Below, one piece after another: positions 26,901 through 39,500 of a stretch of DNA of 64,000 nt; positions within the stretch are counted from its first letter, which is position 1, and each line of letters opens with the position of its first letter. The notes beneath the pieces are model-generated. The model saw only the letters and a program-made list of their open reading frames with translations, was not told the origin of the DNA and did no database searches. Source of the stretch: Oasisia sp. SBJ-2009 (taxonomy: Eukaryota; Annelida; Polychaeta; Sabellida; Siboglinidae). The DNA is taken from NCBI GenBank assembly GCA_964017155.1, contig OZ024861.1, positions 27,284,472-27,348,471 on the forward strand, read 5' to 3'. Made by a program: the position numbers and the translations under genes.

Positions 26901-29900
26901 AGACTGGTGAGGTTTTTAATGCATATTTACTTTAATCACAAGAACAATATATAAATAAATAAACGTAGGCACACATCTGCCCATGCCAATACTTTGTAAT
27001 ATGAACCTTATCTGACAGTCATACACTCATGACCTGGGCAAATCGGTGGACATTGAGCTCACTTTCTGTCTCGTGTTTGTCATTTTGAATGTACAACGAG
27101 TGATGCTGCACGTGTGTGACACAGCTGTCAATGTTTGAGAGAGCACGTAATGGTGTTTATCGAATGATGCTATCTATTTCAATAAGTTGGTAAATATTAC
27201 TATCATGTATCAGGTATCACCCACCAGATTATCGATCATGGGACGTTTTGCTAGTGTTAATAAATGAGCAAGAAAGATCATAGCTAATTATTATTATTTG
27301 CACTTTTACTAACTAAATCATGTCTGTTTTCCTTGTGCCAGTCCATGTCCCGACCATTATGCTGATTAAAATAAATAAGTAAATAAAATAATGGTTAACA
27401 TTATTATTTTAAAATGTATTTAAAATAAATGATACAATAATTAATAAACTGAATATTATTAAATGTCTAAATGATCAAAATATTTTTATAAATATGAATA
27501 CATATAGATATGAATAGCTAAGAAGCCCATAAAAATTGTCAAAAGCTGATAAACAATAGTTTAGCTTAGCTGGATTTAATAATTACTTCAGCATAAAAGT
27601 ATCCAGTTTAATATAAAAACTATATGTAATTAGATAATTGACTATATTTACCTTTCAATAAACATTTTGTGAGTTTCTCAACTTAATTTCAGCTGCATCT
27701 CTGCTTTCACAGCTTGAATTTAAATTCATGTGTAAATAGATTTAGTTACAGACTTACTACAGGAAATGTATATTTTAAAAACCCAATTTATACTAATCAA
27801 AATTTGCTAACGATCACACAATGTTTGTAATGGAATCTTGAGATGGCAGCCATCCAGAGACTCATTGGAAGCATGAGACGCCATTGCCAGGCTGTGATTG
27901 CATCACGTGGGTCACACACAAGCTACTGACAGTTGTTGCTGGTAATTGAACTGATTGGGACATTTTCATGACTTGGAGTAACATTCTGAAACCTCCATTT
28001 TTGAGGTCAGGGGAAAACCTCCAGTTTTGGTGGTCTGTTTCTTTGGTAACAGAACGCATGTTACATTTGTTCACATTTGGTATATAGCAATGAAATTCAG
28101 GAAATAAACACGTCCTCAAATACATGCTGTTTTTAGTTTTTATGTGATACACATGCTGTAAAATAGAATACCGCCCTAAATAGTGATCCCTAGCAAAATG
28201 TGAGTAGTATATGTCATCGTACTGTCACATTGAGACCAAATGTGAGATCTTTGTCACAGGGCGGATCCATCTGACTATTCCGTGGACGTCACTGTATACA
28301 AGTCCAGTGACAGCGGTTCTCGAGGATGTCTACATCCTGGTGTCTCCCGTCGCAGACAGGAAGTATGACGCGACGAAGGACACAGCTCGGAGGAACGCCA
28401 TCAAGAGACAAATACTGGAGAAACTGGAAAACCCACAGGGCCAAAACAAAGGTGGGTCTTTAAAAGGTCTTACGTGTATCGACTCCACACAACCCATTCT
28501 GGGGCAAATACAGGGGTTGTGCAGCGATAAGGGTGAGCGAAGGTGAGTTTGGAAGAAAATAATAAAGATTGAAGTGAGTAACTGGGTAAAACAAGTGTAA
28601 TCATTTGTGCAGATTAAAAACAGTCTCTCTCCCTGTGTCTAGTGTTAAGCTACAGTCTGGTGAGGTGGGCTGGAGCAACAAGGTGGATGGTACTGAGAGT
28701 TTGTTGGAATGGGTGTAGTGTCGGTATAGGTTCCAGGCTCTCTATAATGACTCTTGGGTAGGAAGGAGTGTGTGTTTGTCTTGATGTATGCATGAATTTA
28801 TATGTACTTTTGGGGATTGCTGTTTCAAGTATGGGAGCATGGGGTTATGACGTGTTGTGATGGTGTGATATTTAGGAGGTTGTGTTTTATCTTATACAAA
28901 ATGTGAGTTGGTGTTTTAATCATTGTCTTTCAGGTGTGTATAAATAAGTTTTTTTGTTTTGTCTTGTTTTTGTGTCCTTATTTGTGTGTGTTGTGCGTAC
29001 ATCCTGTATGGATGTTTTTGTTTGTTTGTGTGCATGCGAGTATTGTGTATGTTTGTGTGTGTATGTGTGAATGCGTAAGTGTATTTTGTGTGTGTAGGGC
29101 ATGTGTGTGTGACTGTGTCTGAATGTGTGGTGTGGCGTGTGTGGTGTGTGCATGCATGCATGCGTGTGTGTATGCGTGTGTTCATGCGTGCGTGTGTGTG
29201 TGTGTGTGCAAGTCGGCATATGTGTATAAGTTTGTGAGACAGTGTATAACAATTTTTAAGAGTGTGGGTGCACCAAAGCATGTTTATTCCAAACTGTTTA
29301 TGCTTGTGCATACGTGTGTGCATACATTCACCCACCACTGTTTTATATAAATATCTTTAAACCAGCAGTAAATTGTTGCCTCAATTAATCTCTTAAAATC
29401 AACTTGTCAGTCTGTGTGTGATATCACTCCCCAGAAATGTCACAAATCTACCCCCACAAAGACAGCGTAGTTTGGACCAGTCTGCAAATTAGCGCTTTTT
29501 GCTATTTTGCATGATATAAGATACTACAGGTGGATTTTAGTTACAGGACAAAATTGTCTAAATAAACCGGTTTATTGGATCTAACATTGACAAAATAGAG
29601 GTCACTCTCAAAAAGTTGCAGGCTGAATGTGACCACAAGACCACCAGAAGACTAAAATACACTTTATTAAGCCTCTTATCCCAGAAGTGACGTTGTGACA
29701 TTTTCTAAGTATCGCGGTTCTTATTGCATTTTCCACCACAATAAACTCATTCACCTAACCAGGCATGTCTACACATCTCGCTGTCTATAAACACATCTCG
29801 CTGTCTATAAACACATCTCGCTGTCTATAAACACATCTCGCTGTCTATAAACACATCTCGCTGTCTATAAACACATCTCGCTGTCTATAAACACATCTCA

Positions 29901-32900
29901 CTGTCTATAAACACATCTGCTGACTATAAACACATCTCGCTGTCTATAAACACATCTCACTGTCTATAAACAAATCTCGCTGTCTATAAACACATCTCGC
30001 TGTCTATAAACACATCTCGCTGTCTATAAACACATCTCGCTGTCTATAAACACATCTGCTGTCTATAAACACATCTGCTGACTATAAACACATCTCACTG
30101 TCTATAAACACATCTCACTGTCTATAAACACATCTCGCTGTCTATAAACACATCTCGCTGTCTATAAACACATCTCGCTGTCTATAAACACATCTCGCTG
30201 TCTATAAACACATCTGCTGTCTATAAACACATCTCACTGTCTATAAACACATCTCACTGTCTATAAACACATCTCACTGTCTATAAACACATCTCACTGT
30301 CTATAAACACATCTCGCTGTCTATAAACACATCTCGCTGTCTATAAACACATCTCGCTGTCTATTAACACATTTCGCTGTCTATAAACACATATATGCTG
30401 CCTATAAACACATCTCGCTGTCTATAAACACATCTCGCTGTCTATAAACACATCTCGCTGTCTATAAACACATCTGCTGTCTATAAACACATCTGCCGTC
30501 TATAAACACATTTCGCTGTCTCATTTTTAGGTGCAACTTTCATGTCAGTTGGTGCATGAGTGAAAGTGGATGATTATTTAGTAGCAGTAACTGTTTATAT
30601 TGATCAAAATGTACGAGGCGTGTGTCAGGTTATAGAGAATGGCCTTGATGTTGTTTAACGCATGTATCAATCAAGTAGCTATTTCTATTATTTAAAAGTA
30701 CCTATAACATGGTTTGTACTAGTTTAAAAGCCTGGCTCTCAACAGTGGGGACAGTGTATCCCTTGTGAATTGGAGAATCATGTTAATGTCGGTCCCGTCT
30801 CAGTTTGGAATGTAAACAAACCCATTGAGGGTGACAAGCACCCTGACAGTGACCACCCTCATTGCCAGCACAGAAAGGTCGGCTTGGTGTAAATGTTATG
30901 AAAAAGACTGATTGGTTCAATGAGACCTCATAAGATAATAACGTAGTGACAATATATACAGACTAGCCAGTTAACAGAATCAGGGCGAGTGCTGGAAACA
31001 ACTAGAACTAGATAGAGCTTAATGTATTTTCCAGAACGCAAAATGTGAATGCATTTTACATATATGTAAAATGCATTCACTCTGTTATAATTTAAAGTCT
31101 GGACTGAGGAGACCAAGGACTGTGTCAATAAGTGTGAACATTCATTCTGATCTCTTGGCCGGTTCTTACTCTGTCATAGAATAAGATGATTGTTTCCCCA
31201 AATGTACATTGTCACGAATCAATCACGTCATTCAATGTACAGACATTTGACATAGACTATATAATTAATTTGAAACAATAATTGTTTTGAATTATTTCTC
31301 ACTCAAAAGCAAATTATAATTTCCTGGCAGAAACTGTAAACTTTTCTTAAGTACATGTATATAACTTCTTACTTACCCAATTAACCCATTAGCACGCAGC
31401 CTAATTTAACGTGGCGCCTGTGGCTCCTCAACTATTTGACCTAGATGTTTAAAACTATTGCTTGCGGTCTTTGCTCTAGTGCGTTTATTATTCAATTCTC
31501 ACAATTGCATGTAGTATGCATGTTATAGATAATAAAAGTACCTACACAGTGGTGTCAAAACTGTTGTTATAACTTTAAAATATGTTGACCAACTTGGTTG
31601 ACACTATGACATTCTGAAACTTTTTGTAAATAAAATACTTTGTAGCGGTGTAACTTTTTTATGCTTGGATTTCTACTGCTACAAGTTGGGTTTATTTAAA
31701 AGAACATTAAATTGTCTACACACTGGTATATAACTTGTTATAAAATGTTACACATTGTAGCTGTATACGTGGCCAACTTCCTGGCTGAAGGACATTTTGA
31801 AATGTACAAAAACAAAACCTATTGCTGTTAAATTTCTAAAACGCGGTAAATATTTTTGAAAACAGAAGTATCCAAAATAGTCGCAATTTAATGTTATATG
31901 TCTAGATAGGTGTTGCATTTATTGCATTTCTTAATCACTAGATGCAACCACGTAAATCGAATTCAAGCGCTGTGATGTATTCGCTGGCCGGCTATGGCCG
32001 ACCTGAGGAGATTCGAGGTGACCGTCAATGCCCGACTTGAGTGCTAATCAGTTGACCAAAAAATCACATTAATTACTTTCGTGTTTGTCATTTGAATAAA
32101 AACACAGGTAGTAAAAACCATGTCATAGGCTCTATGAGTTCCAGCATATCAAGTTTATGTATTAAAGATAAGTTACGTTTGGTGTTCACAAATGTTCGTG
32201 GTTGATGTGTGGTTGGGTTTAGGAAGACTGACTTTGTTTGTAGATGGGACGTCAATGGAAGACCAGGGCTTCACGGAGAAACTGATGGCAACTATTGTAA
32301 ATAACATACAGGTGAGTGGCACAGACACAGGGGAGGAATTAGTAGCACAAAGTGAAAGTGGAATCAAGATTACATGGTTGGCACTGGTCAGGGAAAAGTC
32401 AGGGGATTTTGTGCTGGGTCAGGGAAATTTGAGATTTTGAGAAAAGTCAGGGAAATACAGGAAAATCCCTTGAAAGTCAGGGAAATTTGACTTTCTCATG
32501 TCATACGCATAACGCCAGGATGCCGCAAACTCAAATTCATTACGTGTAACGATCCCTTGAAACAATGTTGATACAATGATGAAGCCTCAGATCATGCCTT
32601 GATAATGTTGTTATGTCAATGACTTTGTGTCATTTAGTGGTATATGAATTAAACTAGGCAATCTGAGTGGGCATCGAACACTGATTACATTTTGTAAGTT
32701 AATTGCTAATTATGTGTACATCACGCATACATTTTCATGATTATTCAGCCAGCATGGTCAGGGAAAATGAAACATTGAGTCAGGGAAAAGTCAGGGAATT
32801 TTGAAAGCTTCCATGAGTGGCAACCCTGTATTAGTATGTGACCGTTACTTAGCATAAGCATCCAAGTGCTGTTTCACCCCAGTGCCAGACTTAGTAGTTC

Positions 32901-33858
32901 TTTCTTCTGTCTTGTGACTTCCGATGTATGGTTTGTGTTATTAAAACATCATATATAAACACATAGTTTGATTACTGTCTTGTTAACTAGTTACAATAAA
33001 TAAGTGGGACATGGTATCATAATGGTTAGGATATCGGACATTCAATAAAGGAAGTTACAGTTCAAAACTTCTGTTTGCCATTTCAAAGGTTTGAGGAATT
33101 TTGGTCATTTGACATTGTCTCAGTTCACTTGACTATGTAAATTAATACCTGGCTACAAACAGTACTCTATACATGTGAACAATGATCTTAAGCAATAAAT
33201 ACAAAATGGCTGAACAATTCCTAGAGAAAATGTAAGACACAATGTGGGGTACGTCCATCATTACCCGACGAAAGAGTACGCAATAGAAATAACGTTATGC
33301 AGGTTGTTTGATTGTCTATGATTTGCTTAGTGTTGAGTGAGTAGAAATTATGTATTTCTGCAGCGTGTATCAGAGCTGTCAAATTATGACAGATATCAGT
33401 CTTTTTTTCAGCGTATAGATACAGGCCTCTTTTTATTGGTGATGCAATCCAGGCAAATCAGTATCAGATTTAGGATAAATTAAGGGGTGTCAGCTTAGAG
33501 ATTGGATTGTGGGAAAATGAGGTATTATAATTTCATGTACCTGTGTGAATGATGACTAGATAATGTCTGAAAACGTGAATACCCCAGTAGAAGAATTCTG
33601 GCTAGCAATGAACGAAACATTATAATGGCCGCCTATGGGGATTCCTCAAATGTGGCCGTATGTCAGAAGCCAAGATGGTAGTTTGTTGAAGAAATCTACT
33701 TGAGTGTGAAGTATAACACATTTTGAACAGACTTCAGGAGTGGATAGTGAGCTCTGTAAAAACATCACAATAATAGTTTTTAATAATAATATAATAATAG
33801 TTTAATTTAAAATAATATATAATCTAAGACATTAGCATAAATATAAATTATAATGTAG

Positions 33859-33915
<57 letters not shown>

Positions 33916-36498
33916 CTATAAAACTAATTTAAATAATTTAAGGCATTAAAACATATGTTCTGTGATTATTTGACAAAATATAAAAAAAAAAAAAATAGTG
34001 TAAAACATTAAAATAAATAGATCTAAAAAATTATTTTAGGCATTACAATATTTTATCCATATCAACATGCACGTAAGTTTGTTAACAGTCACTTTGAGTT
34101 GTTTTGATTGAACATACATCCGTGTGTCTGTCTACTCCACAGATTTCAGTCCATCGCATCCACATTCGCTACGAGGATGTCACCAATCCGCAGCATCCAT
34201 TTTCTTGTGGTGTCATGTTGAAGAAACTGACAGCGGAAACTACAAACGTTCACTGGAAACCCACCCAGATCGATGGCAATGCAACGAGAATTCACAAGGT
34301 ATACATTCGTTGTCTGTAGAGGTGTCGATTAGAGCATACTTTGGTTTGTTAATAATATTTAATCTTGTGTACTCGGCAGTTGACAGTTTTTATCATTCAG
34401 TAATTTTTGAGCAAAATTTAAATGGTACACTTTGTGTGATACAATAGTTGAATATCAAACTGGTTGTTAGTATTTGATTTTGTTGTTTTAAGTGTAAAAT
34501 AACTTATTTTATTATTATTAGTAGTAGTAGTATTAAATAAGCAGGAAATATAATATACATCGTTAACTGAACTGACCATGCTAATTATCCTTAGTTCCTT
34601 GGCGGATTAAACCAATAATGTTGACTTCATTATTACCCACGGATTTGTCACCGCCTATTTCTGTGGTTTGTGTGGTCCTCAGAGTCTGTGGTACAGAGGA
34701 TCTTTGCGTAATCTAAGTTTTTATATCTGATTATAATTGTAGGTTGTAGTGAATCAGATATGATAAATCTGACAGTTATGTACTTTACACTGGGAGTACT
34801 TTAACATATCCTCCGCATGTCTTATTACCTTTTCTAGTTGTACCAAATTAACCTCATTTCAGCAGTGATAATAGAACATGTAGACGCATCCTTATGACAT
34901 TGCACTGACGTTTCACTTTCAGTTGGTACAGTTGGAGGGACTGTCCCTCTACTGGAACCCTTACCTACACGAACAGAGCATGGTTCGCAACCAAACCAAC
35001 ACCAGCATATGGCGGGTAGGTGTCTAATAATACTGAGTTTATTTCAACAATCACAACAACAACAACAAAACCAGTTGAGATATGGAATAACAAGTTGGGA
35101 ATTCCAATAGAGACAATACATATCAGAAACTTAGCAAAACGTTATCAGTGTATTGCTTTTTGAAGCAATGGATATTTCTAGAACATTTCAAAGAACTGCC
35201 TTGAGAGTTCCATAGAGTTACACCTTTATGGGAGAGACACATCAACTTGAAGTTGGTGAGAGCAAAATGTTAGTTAAACATAGGGCTTTGTCTAGTTCCA
35301 TAGATAGGCTTAAACATATTTGTATTGTGTTAATGATATATCTATGTCACAGTGGCCAGACCTTAAATTTAATGATGGCAACATCTGACATCTTTAATAT
35401 TTCAGGTTGTTGCATTGTCGTACATAATTTCTGTTTTAGAATTTGCTGAGGAATTCAATAGACACGCACACAATCAAAGGGCAGGAGGTAGACTTCAGTA
35501 AGTACTCGGTGTAGTTAATTTTCCAAGCAATGTCTACTATTGTCGGAAATTGTATTGGAAAATATTAGTTCTTTTAAATAAAATAAATCAGTAACTAAAC
35601 TAAATGAAACAGTTAATAAATTTGCATGGAATGAAGAGCTAGAGTCGTGTTTAAGTTTACAATTAGTGTCACTGTATATGTTATTTGTCACCAGTTATCC
35701 AACAAGTGTCAACGTCCTTTAAGATCAAGGAAAGTCTGTCATTGTATATATAATCTGTCACCAGTTATCTGGCCAGTGTCAGCGTCCTGTAAGATGGTCC
35801 TCAACAAGGACAGTCTGTCATTGTATGTGTCATCTGTCACCAGTTATCCGGCCAGTGTCAGCGTCCTGTAAGATGGTCCTCAACAAGGACAGTCTGTCAT
35901 TGTATGTGTCATCTGTCACCAGTTATCCGGCCAGTGTCAGCGTCCTGTAAGATGGTCCTCAACAAGGACAGTCTGTCATTGTATGTGTCATCTGTCACCA
36001 GTTATCCGGCCAGTGTCAGCGTCCTGTAAGATGGTCCTCAACAAGGACAGTCTGTCATTGTATATGTCATCTGTCACCAGTTATCCGGCCAGTGTCAGCG
36101 TCCTGTAAGATGGTCCTCAACAAGGACAGTCTGTCATTGTATGTGTCATCTGTCACCAGTTATCCGGCTAGTGTCAGCGTCCTGTAAGATGGTCCTCAAC
36201 AAGGACAGTCTGTCATTGTATATGTCATCTGTCACCAGTTATCCGGCCAGTGTCAGCGTCCTGTAAGATGGTCCTCAACAAGGACAGTTTGTCTGTGATG
36301 CCGAGGGTGATGGTGGACTTCACCTTGGACGACACTGAAGTGCTCATTTCACGACTCCAGGTAACCATAGCAACAACAGCTTCTTGTCTCTTACATCCCT
36401 TTAAAATTCATGTGGATATAAAACTGACTTTTGAGAGATAAAAGTGGTTTCATTGCGCAGTTGTATGGTGAAATGTCAGAGCAGGATGGCAGTGTTGT

Positions 36499-36569
<71 letters not shown>

Positions 36570-39500
36570 TAAATTATTTATCTACGCCACATCTCTAGCA
36601 ATAAAACCAATCAGAGGCACATTACACTTTACATGAATATACAGATTACCTAAAAAAAAATAGAGACATAGTTGTAAAATAAATAGATCAATAAAAAACA
36701 TAAATTTTCAATATAAATAAATAATATTAATCTTAATAATACTAAAATACTCATACTGATAAATAATAGTTAATTATATTACATTACAATGTAAAAAATA
36801 AATAAATATTAAAGTAGTTATTAAATAATAGATAATAAAAATAGTAGATATTAAAAATAAATAATAGTTAATTATATTACAATTACAAAATAAATAAATA
36901 ATAAAATAGTTGATAAATAATACATATTAAAATGTTCGGATATTAAAAAAAATTCTTTTAAAGTGAAAATGCTCTTTTAAACAGAAGTGTCTTCAGTTGC
37001 TTCTTGAAAGAACTTGTTAAAGGACAAAAAAACGCAACTGTTTCGTGGCATACACCTAATAGAGTTAATATAAAGAAACAATTTCCACATATACTCAATT
37101 TTTTAATGCCAGCGGTTTACCAGAAAAATATTTTTGAACACCCAGCCATCAAAATACTGTGAGCAACACCATCATAGACGAAGAATGACGTCACGACGGT
37201 GATCGAGGCGCTCTCCACGTAGATTCCCTGCATGGGGTTTGGCTGTTGTCATGAAATGGCTGCAACTCGGCAACGCGCGTAACATGCTGATGACAGTAAA
37301 TATAAAGTTGTCTATTATTGTTATCGCTGAAATCATCCTATCAACTGATGATACATGTCTACTTCAAAGCATTTCTCCTCAAAATGGACCGAGCAAAGTG
37401 AAAACCACAGATTTAGATATACGTCTATAAGCAGCTGCTAGATGTCACGACAACTGAACGAACTGTCGAAGACTCGAAGTTGTTGACCCTTAACAACGTG
37501 GCAGGAAGTGGCAGAGACATAGAATGCCGTGCGCTGAATGGCCAAGCCAAGTTAACCCTTCACTGATGGCGGCGTCTAGACCATCGTGAATTTCGTTAGA
37601 ATTTTAGACTTTAAAGTCACATTCTGAGTAAACCACTGACGTTAAATTGAGTATATGTGGAAATTGTTACTTTGTATAAACTCTATTAGGTGTATGACGT
37701 GAAACCGTTGCGTTTTTTTGTCCTTTAAGTATAGACATCCTTGTCCACCAGCGGTCACTTCAGATCATTACGTCAGTACCAGCTCTTCTGTTCCCGTGGC
37801 ATATCCCTTTCAAAAACTCATCTTTTAACGTCAGCCAATGAAATCGTCCATGAGGATTATGATTTGCCTCTAGTCAAGTAATAATTTCGGGTGATTTCAG
37901 TCGCACGTTGCACATGTTACACGCAGTGCTTGGTTTGTAGAAGCAAATGTGTTTGAGTGGACAGGTCAATATACTGGAATTACTAGAAACTGTGTATCCG
38001 TCTTCAGATTGGAGCATATATTAGCATTGTTCTCACGGGTGAAGCATCACGACTGACAAAGATATTAAACTAGTTCAATGTGGCTAAAATCAGGCACTTC
38101 TCGTAGAGGATTTGCCAGGGCCAGTTTGCATGGCTATCAGCCCAGGCTTGTCCAGTGAGGATGACTGTAGTACAACCTTCCTCAAATGGATAGAATGTCC
38201 AGTTTCTTGATTATCATTGACCTACACAACTACCTCTCAAGAAACTGCTCTTGTTGAACGGTCCGAATATTTTGGCCGCTCATAAAGGCTACGGGAAGTG
38301 ATGAAATAGTCTGTCCACTCTCCAGTTTCTTGAGACAGAAGTATATAGGTCAGAACAAAGTACCGGTACATGTTTTCCATGTTTCCTACTGCCTGTGTTA
38401 CCACTGCAATTTTATTCATTAAGCCTATTCTGCTGGATTTTACCTCGAAATTAATTGTATTTAACCATAAGGCTCTTTGGTTATGTCAGCTTCTAGCTGG
38501 TTCCAATCTACCTCTGGTAGTGACCATATACTAAACTTATATGTTACCTACTGTTGTCAACCACCAGGGTAAATCTACAATCATTACTTAAGAGAACTGT
38601 AAATGTTTATGTAGTACACCGTAGAACAATTTTCATGCATATCCAACACATGGATGTTGCTGGTTCTCAGGTTAAATCTAATCAGGATGTCATGGTCATA
38701 TTTACCTAAATTTGTTCCCATGCTACCTACTAACATTAACTTGATACTGTCCTCTCTTAGTCATGAAGTATGTTATCCCAGCTTCAATCGCCGTTACACC
38801 AGATACTTCCTGCTTCAGAATGTACACATTAAAAATCTAAATAATGTGTTTTAATTTAGAAGTCAGATGACCTATTTTTGTGTACCAATACTGTATTCTG
38901 TGCCGTAAGTATGTAAGGAAGTAAAAGCTTTATTTCTTGATGGCACATGTCACATGGTATATTGTGATTTTCAATGGGCCATCATCTTACATGCATACAT
39001 ACATCATATACATACATAGTGAGTCTTAATACATACAATAAAGCTTTAGATAAAATATATAGTTCACAACAATATAAATATAACCACAGTAGTAATAAAT
39101 AGATAAATATAAATAAACTGTAATTATAAACAAATACATATTATTAAAATATAATTAAATATAAAATATTTAAATAATTAAAAAAATTACATTAATAAAT
39201 TATTTAACATTATTTAAAAGAAAATATATTGATTTGCCGTATACGAAATCTTGTTAAACAACTGTGTTTCAGTTCTTGAATGTGTTGAGTTTGGCGGACT
39301 CCATGCGAATGATGGCGGTCAACCAACGCTACCGCAAATACAGCCCTGGTCAGTCGGTCAGTGGCCACGCGGCGGCCTGGTGGAAGTACGCTTACACAGC
39401 CATAGTGGAAGAGACCATCAGACCATTCTCATGGGACCGCATCAAGAAGGTCAGGTAAGAAAGGATGGGGGACCATCAGACCATTCTCATGGGACCGCAT

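Noticed and set aside
34124..34447. Alternative ORF over exon 6
   Set aside because: A shadow frame of the exon that codes the conserved IHIRYED segment.
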